DNA of 37,496 nt from Massilibacteroides sp. (GTDB taxonomy: Bacteria > Bacteroidota > Bacteroidia > Bacteroidales > Tannerellaceae): contig JAQVZS010000005.1 in the NCBI GenBank assembly GCA_028708075.1, forward strand, positions 68,553 through 106,048, in the 5' to 3' direction. A program made the position numbers and the translations under genes. The notes below the pieces were generated by a model. That model was not told the DNA's origin. It did no database searches and saw only the letters and a list, made by a program, of their open reading frames with translations. Each line of letters starts with the position of its first letter. Within the stretch, counting starts at the first letter, position 1. Shown piece by piece: positions 7,900 to 16,033 of this stretch.

Positions 7900-10428
7900 A
7901 TGAAGAATTTTTATTTATTCCCAATTTCTTATTTATTCTTATTTTTTTTTGTTGGCTGTGGTTCTGATTCAGTCCATTTCCAGCCTGTAAAAGAAATAAG
8001 TTTGCGTGCACCGGCCTTTCCGCTTGTTACGATCGATCCTTATACCAGTGCTTGGTCGTTTTCTGATCAATTGAATGAAGATCCCGTTCGACATTGGACC
8101 GGCAAGGAACATCCTTTGATCGGTGTTTTACGTGTGGATGGTCAGGTTTATCGCTTTATGGGTAAGGAAAGTTTGCCCTTAAAACCGGTATTGCCGACAG
8201 CAGCATTGGAGAAATGGGAGGCAACTTATTTGATGAAGAAGCCCGCCGGACAATGGACAGAGCGGGACTATAACGATAGATCCTGGACGAGTGGAAAAGC
8301 CGCTTTCGGCACGTCTGATATGCCGTATTTGACGACACCCTGGAATACAAAAGAAATCTGGGTGAGGCGTACGTTTGAATTGCCGGAAAATTTTGAGAAT
8401 AAGGAGTTGTGGCTTGAATATTCGCACGACGATGCTTTCGAATTGTATATTAACGGTATTTGCGTGGTGAATACGGGTTACTCGTGGGAAAAACACGTGT
8501 TGCTTGCTTTGAACGATGAAGTCAAGGCGACGTTGAAACCGGGGGAAAATGTGATTGCTGTCTATTGCCAGAATAAAACCGGCGGGGGGTATGTGGATTT
8601 CGGACTGTTTGAAAAGATAAAAGTTTCCGGCGCTTTTGAAGAGAAGGCGGTTCAGAAATCGGTGAGTGTTTTGCCGACGCAGACATATTATACTTTTGCT
8701 TGTGGCCCGGTTGAACTGAATTTGATTTTTACGTCTCCTTTTTTAATGGAAGATTTGGCTTTGATGACGATTCCGGTCAACTATATTTCCTATCAGGTAC
8801 GTTCTACGGACGGTGTAGCGCACGATGTGCAGTTTTATCTTGAAGCAACGCCTCAATGGGCGGTAAACGATGTGTTTCAACCGATAACAATAGCGAAAGA
8901 AGAAAAGAATGGAATTCGTTATTTGAAGGCCGGAACGGAAGAACAGGCGATTTTGTCCAAGAAGGGTGATAATGTGCGTATAGATTGGGGATATTTTTAT
9001 CTGGCCGCGGGTCATTCGGATAATTCAACGTTAGCATATGGTTCGTATAATGCTCTGAAAGAAGAATTTGCTTCTAATGGTTTGTTGGCAAAAGCTGCTT
9101 CTAACACGACGTATCAAGCTAATATGTATGACGAAATGACGGGACTGGCTTATACGCACGCGTTGGGGAAAGTAACTGGTCAGGCTTCGGGCTTTTTGAT
9201 GATTGGTTACGATGATTTGTATTCTATCCAATATTTTAATGAGAACCGTCAGGGTTATTGGAAACGTAACGGACAAGTAGATATTTATCAGGCTTTTGAA
9301 CGGATGCAGTCCTCTTACAAAGAAATCATGACGAAATGTCGGGCTTTAGATAAGAGTCTAATGGAAGACGCACAAAAAACCGGCAACTTGGAATATGCGG
9401 AATTGTGTGCTTTGGCGTATCGTCAGGCAATCGCGGCGCATAAATTAGTGGAAGATAAAGAAGGTAATTTGTTGTTTCTTTCGAAGGAAAACTTTAGTAA
9501 TGGTTCTATCGGTACGGTGGATGTAACTTATCCTTCGGCTCCTTTATTCCTGATTTATAATTCGGATTTGTTGAAAGGGATGTTGAATCCGATTTTTTAT
9601 TTTAGTGAAAGCGGGAAATGGAATAAGCCTTTTGCAGCGCACGATGTGGGGACGTATCCGCTGGCTAACGGACAGACATATCCGGAAGATATGCCGGTAG
9701 AAGAAAGCGGTAATATGTTGATTTTGACGACAGCTATTGCTATGCGTGAAGGAAGTCCGGATTATGCTCGTAAGCATTGGGATGTATTAACCGTTTGGGC
9801 AAATTATTTGTTGAAAGAAGGTCTGGATCCTGGAAATCAATTGTGTACGGACGACTTTGCCGGACATTTTGCGCGTAATGCTAATCTTTCGATAAAGGCG
9901 ATAATGGGAGTTGCCGGTTATGGAAAACTGGCGGAAATGATGGGAGATCAGGAGACAGCTGTGAAATATTTGAACGCGGCTAAGGATATGGCCGCTAAAT
10001 GGATGGAAATGGCAGATGACGGAGATCATTATCGATTAACATTCGATCAGGCAGGAACCTGGAGCCAGAAATATAATTTGGTGTGGGATAAAGTTTTCGG
10101 GACGAATCTGTTTCCGGCAGAAGTTGCCAAGAAAGAAATCGCGTATTATTTGAATAAACAGCAACCTTATGGCTTGCCTTTGGATAGTCGGAAGACCTAT
10201 ACAAAATCGGACTGGATTTTATGGACGGCCTGTCTGACGGATAATGCGGATGATTTTGCCGCGCTTGTGGCACCAGTGTATCGCTATGCTAATGAAACGA
10301 CAACACGTATGCCTTTGAGCGATTGGCACGAAACGGCGGATGGCAAGTCGGTTGGATTCCGTGCTCGTTCGGTTGTGGGGGGCTATTATATAAAGATGTT
10401 GTATGAGTTGTCATTGTTGAAGAAATAA
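7900..10428 (+). CDS. Glutaminase-A-like (DUF4964/DUF5127/DUF4965/DUF1793) lipoprotein
   Basis: This matches the large surface or periplasmic family annotated as glutaminase family / DUF4965 protein. A lipobox FVGC gives lipidation at about Cys20. The DUF4964-type opening (LRAPAFPLVTIDPYTSAWSF, HWTGKEHPLIGVLRVDGQ) covers about residues 35-85. A galactose-binding-like beta-sandwich (about 100-245, with IWVRRTFELP and LEYSHDDAFELYING) is inserted before the DUF5127 region. The alpha-helical C-terminal part (about 510-840) includes NLSIKAIMGVAGYGKLAEMMG, ending in the family hallmark GTWSQKYNLVWDKVFGTNLFP and MPLSDWHET. The name reflects homology to fungal glutaminase A; the activity in gut Bacteroidota is not established, and a glycosidase-like role within the PUL is possible. 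The stop is two bases before the next ATG, implying translational coupling with the GH43 gene. Confidence 0.88.
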   Translation: MKNFYLFPISYLFLFFFVGCGSDSVHFQPVKEISLRAPAFPLVTIDPYTSAWSFSDQLNEDPVRHWTGKEHPLIGVLRVDGQVYRFMGKESLPLKPVLPTAALEKWEATYLMKKPAGQWTERDYNDRSWTSGKAAFGTSDMPYLTTPWNTKEIWVRRTFELPENFENKELWLEYSHDDAFELYINGICVVNTGYSWEKHVLLALNDEVKATLKPGENVIAVYCQNKTGGGYVDFGLFEKIKVSGAFEEKAVQKSVSVLPTQTYYTFACGPVELNLIFTSPFLMEDLALMTIPVNYISYQVRSTDGVAHDVQFYLEATPQWAVNDVFQPITIAKEEKNGIRYLKAGTEEQAILSKKGDNVRIDWGYFYLAAGHSDNSTLAYGSYNALKEEFASNGLLAKAASNTTYQANMYDEMTGLAYTHALGKVTGQASGFLMIGYDDLYSIQYFNENRQGYWKRNGQVDIYQAFERMQSSYKEIMTKCRALDKSLMEDAQKTGNLEYAELCALAYRQAIAAHKLVEDKEGNLLFLSKENFSNGSIGTVDVTYPSAPLFLIYNSDLLKGMLNPIFYFSESGKWNKPFAAHDVGTYPLANGQTYPEDMPVEESGNMLILTTAIAMREGSPDYARKHWDVLTVWANYLLKEGLDPGNQLCTDDFAGHFARNANLSIKAIMGVAGYGKLAEMMGDQETAVKYLNAAKDMAAKWMEMADDGDHYRLTFDQAGTWSQKYNLVWDKVFGTNLFPAEVAKKEIAYYLNKQQPYGLPLDSRKTYTKSDWILWTACLTDNADDFAALVAPVYRYANETTTRMPLSDWHETADGKSVGFRARSVVGGYYIKMLYELSLLKK

Positions 10429-10430
10429 GG

Positions 10431-12455
10431 ATGAAGAGAAATGTTCTTTTGGGGGTGATAGTTGGGTTGCTCTTTTCGTCGTGCGGAATAAAAACGACAG
10501 GCGAGGAGAAGGCAATCGGCGGATTGCCTGTCTTATTGGCGGATCCAACCATTTTTTATCAGGATGGAATTTATTATTTGTATGGTACAGGTGGCGTTTC
10601 AAATTTTGGGTTCCCGGTTTATGTTTCAGACGATTTGAGCTCCTGGCGTATTCCTGAGTCATCAGCCGATGGTTATGCGTTGAAGAAGGGGGATGCTTTC
10701 GGAACGGAAGGTTTTTGGGCGCCTCAGGTTTTTGCATACAACGGTCGTTTTTATATGGCGTATACGGCAAACGAATACATCGCAATTGCGGAAAGTGAGC
10801 ATCCGCAAGGCCCCTTTAAGCAGTATAAGCTTACGCCTTTAGCTACCGACTGTAGGCAAATAGATCCGTTCGTTTTCTTCGACGACAATGGTCGTATTTA
10901 TTTGTACCATGTGCGTTTGCAGGAAGGGAATCGGATTTTTGTGGCTGAGATGAAATCGGATCTTTCGGGTATTAAAACTGAAACATTGAAAGAATGTATT
11001 TCGGCCGAAAGAGGCTGGGAAGATACGTGGAACGCAGATTGGAAGGTGAGCGAAGGTCCGACGGTTGTTAAACGGAATAACAAGTATTATTTGTTTTATT
11101 CAGCCAACGATTTCAGGAATCCGGATTACGCTGTGGGTTATGCAGTCGCTGACTCACCTTACGGCCCTTGGCAAAAAGCGGAAACGAATCCGTTGATCGA
11201 TCGTGTGTTAATTGGCAAGAATGGAACGGGGCATGGCGATCTTTTCAAAGATAAAAAAGGAGATTGGAATTATGTATTCCATGTGCATGCTTCGGATAGT
11301 ATGGTCACGCCGAGACGTACGGCTATCGTTCCTGTTTCTTTTTCGGCTGAAAAGGAAGAAACGACGGTTGTTGTAGATGCATCTGCCTGTCTTTTTCCAG
11401 AAATAGATTCTTCCAGCCGAATTAGTTTCGCGAATCCGTTGGAGGTAGAATTTGGTGATCCATATGTCCTTTTGGCTTCGGATGGTAAATATTATATGTA
11501 TGGAACAGGTGCCGGTGCCGTGGATGGTTTTTGCGCGTATTCTTCAGATGATTTGGTACATTGGACGCTTGAAGGGCAAGTGTATCGGGGTAATGTTTCG
11601 GGGTCATGGGCGGTTGCCAATTTCTGGGCGCCGGAAGTGTACGAGCGAAACGGGAAGTTTTATATGTTTTTTAGTGCCGATTGGAAAGAAAACCCGACGA
11701 ATGAATTGGAGAATTTCCGAATTGGTGTGGCCGTCTCAGATAAACCTACCGGGCCATTCAAGGAGATGAGTGATCGTCCGCTGTTTGACCCCGGGTATCC
11801 GGTTATTGACGGAAATATCTTTGTGGATGAGGGTGGGCATAATTACTTATATTTTTCGCGTTGTTGTTATAAACATCCGGTGGAAAGTGAAGTGGCTGCC
11901 TGGGCGAAAAAAAAAGGTTTGTACGACGAAATAGAAGAAAGCTGGGTTTATGGGGTAGAAATCAAGTCAGATTTCAGTGCTATTATTGGCGAACCCGTGT
12001 TAATCCTCCGTCCGCCTGTCGCGAACGACGATGCGCAAACCGAATGGGAGAGCCGTTCGGTGACATCGGGCGAAGTAAATCGGCGTTGGACGGAAGGTTC
12101 GTGTACGTTTAAAAAGGGGGATACTTATTATATTATGTATTCCGCAAACTTTTTCGGTGGAGAAAATTATGCTGTCGGTTACGCTACGTCGAAAAGTCCT
12201 TTAGGCCCTTATCAAAAAAGCTCGGATAATCCTATATTGCAAAAAAATACGTCACGAGGAGGAATCGTAACTGGCACCGGACATAACAGTATTGTTCGTT
12301 TACGCGACGGCAAACAGATGTATTGTGTATATCACGGACGAACGAAGGCTACAGGCGATGAGCGCGTCGTGTTTATAGACCGGATGGGAATTAACGCTGA
12401 GGGACATTTATATGTAAACGGTCCTACAACAGCCCCACAAACCATAAACCCCTGA
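10431..12455 (+). CDS. Tandem GH43 lipoprotein with two family-43 propellers
   Basis: The protein carries two glycoside hydrolase family 43 domains, the family of arabinofuranosidases, xylosidases and exo-galactanases. After a lipoprotein signal (LLFSSC, Cys18) the first five-bladed propeller spans about residues 33-325 and the second about 335-674. Each has a full set of the three GH43 catalytic acids by motif: Asp38 (ADPTIFY), Asp145 (IDPFVFF) and Glu208 (SEGPTVV) in the first; Asp343 (GDPYVLL), Asp460 (IDGNIFV) and Glu555 (TEGSCTF) in the second. Both also keep the FWAP motif that follows blade two. Lipidation places it in the outer or periplasmic leaflet. It starts two bases after the DUF4965 stop and precedes the GH2 gene by 52 bp, so all three are likely co-transcribed. 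The exact linkage cleaved cannot be told from motifs. Confidence 0.93.
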   Translation: MKRNVLLGVIVGLLFSSCGIKTTGEEKAIGGLPVLLADPTIFYQDGIYYLYGTGGVSNFGFPVYVSDDLSSWRIPESSADGYALKKGDAFGTEGFWAPQVFAYNGRFYMAYTANEYIAIAESEHPQGPFKQYKLTPLATDCRQIDPFVFFDDNGRIYLYHVRLQEGNRIFVAEMKSDLSGIKTETLKECISAERGWEDTWNADWKVSEGPTVVKRNNKYYLFYSANDFRNPDYAVGYAVADSPYGPWQKAETNPLIDRVLIGKNGTGHGDLFKDKKGDWNYVFHVHASDSMVTPRRTAIVPVSFSAEKEETTVVVDASACLFPEIDSSSRISFANPLEVEFGDPYVLLASDGKYYMYGTGAGAVDGFCAYSSDDLVHWTLEGQVYRGNVSGSWAVANFWAPEVYERNGKFYMFFSADWKENPTNELENFRIGVAVSDKPTGPFKEMSDRPLFDPGYPVIDGNIFVDEGGHNYLYFSRCCYKHPVESEVAAWAKKKGLYDEIEESWVYGVEIKSDFSAIIGEPVLILRPPVANDDAQTEWESRSVTSGEVNRRWTEGSCTFKKGDTYYIMYSANFFGGENYAVGYATSKSPLGPYQKSSDNPILQKNTSRGGIVTGTGHNSIVRLRDGKQMYCVYHGRTKATGDERVVFIDRMGINAEGHLYVNGPTTAPQTINP

Positions 12456-12507
12456 GAAAGGAAATAGAATAAATAAATCGTAGTGATATTCTTTAAATTA
12501 AAAAATC

Positions 12508-14319
12508 ATGAGAAAACAACTTTTAGTATGTGCTTTTTTTTCCTTGGCGTTAACGCTAAGTGCACAATGGAAGCCGGTAGGAGATAAGTTGAAAACTCCT
12601 TGGGCGGAGAGAGTCGATCCGAACAATGTCTTGCCGGAATATCCGCGTCCGCAAATGGAACGTCCCGCTTGGGCAAACCTGAACGGATTGTGGGAATATG
12701 CGATCAAACCTTGCGGTGGAATAGAACCCTCGGCTTTTGACGGTCAAATTTTGGTACCTTTTGCGATTGAATCTTCTCTTTCCGGCGTTCAAAAAGAAGT
12801 AGGAGGAAAGAATGAACTTTGGTACAAACGTACGTTTACGGTTCCTTCTTCGTGGAAGAATAAAGATGTACTTCTGAATTTCGGTGCGGTAGATTGGAAA
12901 GCGGATGTCTATGTTAACGATATTTTGATTGGTTCTCATCAGGGAGGTTTTACGCCGTTTTCTTTCAATATTACGCCATACTTGAAAGGGAATGGGGCGC
13001 AAAAATTAGTCGTTCGTGTATGGGATCCGAGTGACAAAGGTTTTCAACCGCGTGGAAAACAAACTTCAAAACCGGAAGGTATTTGGTATACGTCGGTGAC
13101 GGGTATCTGGCAGACGGTATGGATCGAACCCGTAGCTTCTACATATATTACGTCTATTAAAGCCATTCCGAATATCGATACCGAATCATTAGCGGTTACT
13201 GTAGGCGCTTCATGCGCTTGCCCTTCGAATATCATAGAAGTAAAAATATTGGATAAAGGTCAAGTGGTCGCTACGGCGAAAGGACTTGTTGGAAAAGAAC
13301 TTCGTTTAGGAGTAAAGAATCCCACCTTATGGGATACGAGTAATCCTTACCTATATGATATGGAGGTCTTGTTGAGTAAAGGAGGAAAAGTGCAGGACGA
13401 AGTAAAATCTTACACCGCCTTCCGTAAGATTTCAGTGAAGCGAGACGTGAACGGGATTGCCAGAATGCAGTTGAATAATAAAAATCTTTTTCATTATGGC
13501 CCGCTAGATCAAGGATGGTGGCCTGACGGATTGTATACTGCTCCTACGGATGAAGCGTTGCTGTTTGATATTGTGAAAACAAAAGAATGGGGGTTCAATA
13601 TGATTCGAAAACACGTGAAAGTGGAACCGGCTCGTTGGTATTATCATTGTGATAAAGAAGGTATGCTGGTTTGGCAGGATATGCCGAGCGGTGATATGGG
13701 TAACAGTTGGGGCCCCCATGTCTATAATGGCGGAACAGATAAGAATCGTACGACAGAATCTATCGCCAATTATTATCAGGAATGGAAAGAGATTATGGAT
13801 CTCTGTATTTCAAATCCTTCAGTAGTTATCTGGGTTCCGTTTAACGAAGCATGGGGACAATTCGACACGGAAAAGGTTGTTGAATGGACAGCCGTTTACG
13901 ATCCTTCCCGTTTAGTTAATCCGGCGAGTGGAGGAAATCATCGTTCGTGCGGAGATATTCTGGATTTACATAATTATCCGGGTCCGCGTATGTTCCTATT
14001 TGATGCCGCTCGTGTAAATGTGCTGGGCGAATACGGAGGGATAGGTCTTCCGTTGGAAAATCATTTATGGTGGAACAAACGGAACTGGGGTTACATCCAA
14101 TTTAAAAACAGCGACGAGGTAACGGCGGAATATGTGAAGTATGCGAATGAATTAAAGCCAATGGTGGATAAAGGTTTCTCTGCTGCCGTTTATACACAAA
14201 CAACCGATGTGGAAGGCGAGGTGAATGGGATCATGACCTATGACCGTAAAGTGATCAAAATGAATGAAGCGACCATTCGAAAAATAAATCAGGAAGTGAT
14301 TAGTCGGCTTTCTGAATAA
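12508..14319 (+). CDS. Secreted glycoside hydrolase family 2 enzyme
   Basis: GH2 enzymes are retaining exo-glycosidases such as beta-galactosidase, beta-glucuronidase and beta-mannosidase. The sequence has a cleavable signal peptide (MRKQLLVCAFFSLALTLSAQ) and a jelly-roll sugar-binding domain (about 45-205; NELWYKRTF, DWKADVYVNDILIGSHQGGF). A short immunoglobulin-like domain follows (about 207-310), then a TIM barrel (about 320-600). The acid/base is Glu447 in VPFNEAWGQFD and the nucleophile Glu508 in LGEYGG. The barrel opening reads GFNMIRKHVKVEP. At 603 residues it is a compact GH2 lacking the C-terminal domains of LacZ. It has no lipobox, so it is probably periplasmic. It is the last gene of the plus-strand run and is followed at once by a strong terminator. 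Which sugar it removes is not determinable here. Confidence 0.92.
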   Translation: MRKQLLVCAFFSLALTLSAQWKPVGDKLKTPWAERVDPNNVLPEYPRPQMERPAWANLNGLWEYAIKPCGGIEPSAFDGQILVPFAIESSLSGVQKEVGGKNELWYKRTFTVPSSWKNKDVLLNFGAVDWKADVYVNDILIGSHQGGFTPFSFNITPYLKGNGAQKLVVRVWDPSDKGFQPRGKQTSKPEGIWYTSVTGIWQTVWIEPVASTYITSIKAIPNIDTESLAVTVGASCACPSNIIEVKILDKGQVVATAKGLVGKELRLGVKNPTLWDTSNPYLYDMEVLLSKGGKVQDEVKSYTAFRKISVKRDVNGIARMQLNNKNLFHYGPLDQGWWPDGLYTAPTDEALLFDIVKTKEWGFNMIRKHVKVEPARWYYHCDKEGMLVWQDMPSGDMGNSWGPHVYNGGTDKNRTTESIANYYQEWKEIMDLCISNPSVVIWVPFNEAWGQFDTEKVVEWTAVYDPSRLVNPASGGNHRSCGDILDLHNYPGPRMFLFDAARVNVLGEYGGIGLPLENHLWWNKRNWGYIQFKNSDEVTAEYVKYANELKPMVDKGFSAAVYTQTTDVEGEVNGIMTYDRKVIKMNEATIRKINQEVISRLSE

Positions 14320-14339
14320 GAAAGAGTTGAGTTTAATAA

Positions 14340-14371
14340 ACAACCCGCCGGATATAAACCTGGCGGGTTGT
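14340..14371. terminator. Bidirectional terminator between GH2 and susD
   Basis: A perfect GC-rich stem, CAACCCGCC (14341-14349) with GGCGGGTTG (14362-14370), extended by an A-T pair at 14340/14371, closes a 12-nt loop. It lies between two convergent genes, 20 bp after the GH2 stop and 24 bp before the susD stop. The flanks are T-rich on the plus side and A-rich on the other, so it can work in both directions. Confidence 0.85.
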
Positions 14372-14395
14372 CTATTTATAAGAATGAGTATTTTA

Positions 14396-16015
14396 TTATT
14401 CTTTTACATCCCACCACATTCGCGAGGTAAAAGAGTCTCCATCCGTCATTTTTCCGACGGCTTCTTCATAATGCGTTGTGTTTACTTGAGATTCTGTCGA
14501 AGGATAAGCAAAACGACGAGGAATAGATCCTTTGGTTGCGCTTAACCCATAAGGATTTTCAGGATCATAAACAGATTGAAGTGAGGGATAACCCGTCCGG
14601 CGCCAGTTTGCAAAACTTTCATATTCGTCGCAGAAGCAGTTGATCCAATATTGAGTATTGATCTGTTTTAGTGTTCCGTCAAACGGATTTTCCGATAAGT
14701 AAGTATTAATAGCATCTGTACTTAAATATTGCTGATAGAGTTTAGTCCCATTTGGAAATTGAGAGAACTGCTCCATTGCAGCCCGGACCCCATTTTCATA
14801 ATATGTCTTAGCATTTCCACTTATCCAACCACGTACAGCTGCTTCGGCCAGTAATAATTGTGTTTGCGCATAAGTTACAATAAAAGTAGGAGAGGTCGGA
14901 TCTGAGTATGTATAACGATTTGGTACTGAATACATGCTCTGGTAGTTCGCAAGATAAGTGTCATCATTGAATTCGGAGTATTTTTTGCCAATAAACCACG
15001 CATTTGTTTTATTGATACTAAAACCGCCCGGGAGCCCTTTTTGTATTGTCGGGTCCGTATTTCCTAATTGATAATCCGAATTTTGAATAGAAATAGAAGG
15101 GTTTTCACATACGGTTCCAATTAGGGCTAAACGAGGATCGTTTGTGTTGGTTAACTGATCAACAAATGTTTTACTTAAGAAGAATTCTTTATCCTCGTGA
15201 GCGAAAATTTTAGCATACGGTTCAGCAGAATCGTCCGTAGTTACTCCGTTTGGGTGCGCCAATTTCACATTATCATTATTTGACGTTATTAATCCGTTTG
15301 ATATAGCTTTATTAACCCAGGTTTGCGCAGTTGTCGGGTCTACTTTCGAGAGACGCATAGCCAACCGTAACATCAATGAGTTTGCAAATTTTTTCCATTG
15401 AGCGGCATCTCCTTGAAAGTAGACGTCATGACTCCCGATTTTTGCAGTTTCAGTACTTAAATTTGTTTGGGCTTCATCTAATTCTTTTAGCATATCTGCA
15501 TAGATGTCTTTCTGATCATCGTATTTGGGATAAGAAAATAATTGAGGACGTCCTGCTTCAGTATATGGAATGTCTCCATAGAGATCCGTTAGACGATGCA
15601 TGATATACACACGCATTATCCGCGCCATATTATAATCGATTTCGTATCCTTCTTTTTCTTTCCATAAATCCATTACTGTCGTGATATCACGTACTGCCCC
15701 ACGATCTCCGGAGTAGATTCCGTCCCAAAGAGCAGCAGAATAGCTATCGCTATATGCGTATAAACAGTAGTTCCACCACCAGTCAACAGAGGTCAGATGT
15801 TGCATCCATTGTCCAGCATAGATACAACCATTGCGCCATACGTCCCAATCGGAGCCTAAGGCTTGGTGTTGCGCATTGGTAAACACCATTTCGTAAGGGA
15901 CATTCCCTTCATTCATATGTTCAGGATCAATGTTTACATCTCCAAAGTCGCTGCAACTTGAAGAGAACGCCATTAATGAAAATGCAGCGAATGCGACTTT
16001 AATATATTTGTTCAT
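14396..16015 (-). CDS. SusD/RagB-family nutrient-binding outer-membrane lipoprotein
   Basis: This is the surface glycan-binding lid for the SusC barrel encoded just upstream on the same strand (18-bp gap). The signal peptide ends in a lipobox with Cys at residue 21 (FSSSCSDFGDVN), and the first mature residues have the FGDVNIDPE signature typical of the SusD-like subfamily. The body is helical and TPR-like (for example MARIMRVYIMHRLTDLYGDIPYTEA) and ends with the RIPRRFAYP-type motif (here GSIPRRFAYPSTE). At 539 residues it is full length. It is the last gene of the sigma-fecR-susC-susD operon and meets the GH2 gene tail to tail. Confidence 0.95.
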   Translation of the reverse strand: MNKYIKVAFAAFSLMAFSSSCSDFGDVNIDPEHMNEGNVPYEMVFTNAQHQALGSDWDVWRNGCIYAGQWMQHLTSVDWWWNYCLYAYSDSYSAALWDGIYSGDRGAVRDITTVMDLWKEKEGYEIDYNMARIMRVYIMHRLTDLYGDIPYTEAGRPQLFSYPKYDDQKDIYADMLKELDEAQTNLSTETAKIGSHDVYFQGDAAQWKKFANSLMLRLAMRLSKVDPTTAQTWVNKAISNGLITSNNDNVKLAHPNGVTTDDSAEPYAKIFAHEDKEFFLSKTFVDQLTNTNDPRLALIGTVCENPSISIQNSDYQLGNTDPTIQKGLPGGFSINKTNAWFIGKKYSEFNDDTYLANYQSMYSVPNRYTYSDPTSPTFIVTYAQTQLLLAEAAVRGWISGNAKTYYENGVRAAMEQFSQFPNGTKLYQQYLSTDAINTYLSENPFDGTLKQINTQYWINCFCDEYESFANWRRTGYPSLQSVYDPENPYGLSATKGSIPRRFAYPSTESQVNTTHYEEAVGKMTDGDSFTSRMWWDVKE

Positions 16016-16033
16016 AATATACAGTTTATAGAA

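Noticed and set aside
10411-10785. 124-codon minus-strand open frame
   Set aside because: It is the shadow of the GH43 gene, with a composition rich in Pro, His and Arg and no recognisable domain.
12556-13002. 148-codon minus-strand open frame
   Set aside because: It is antisense to the sugar-binding domain of the GH2 gene and shows no protein-like motif.
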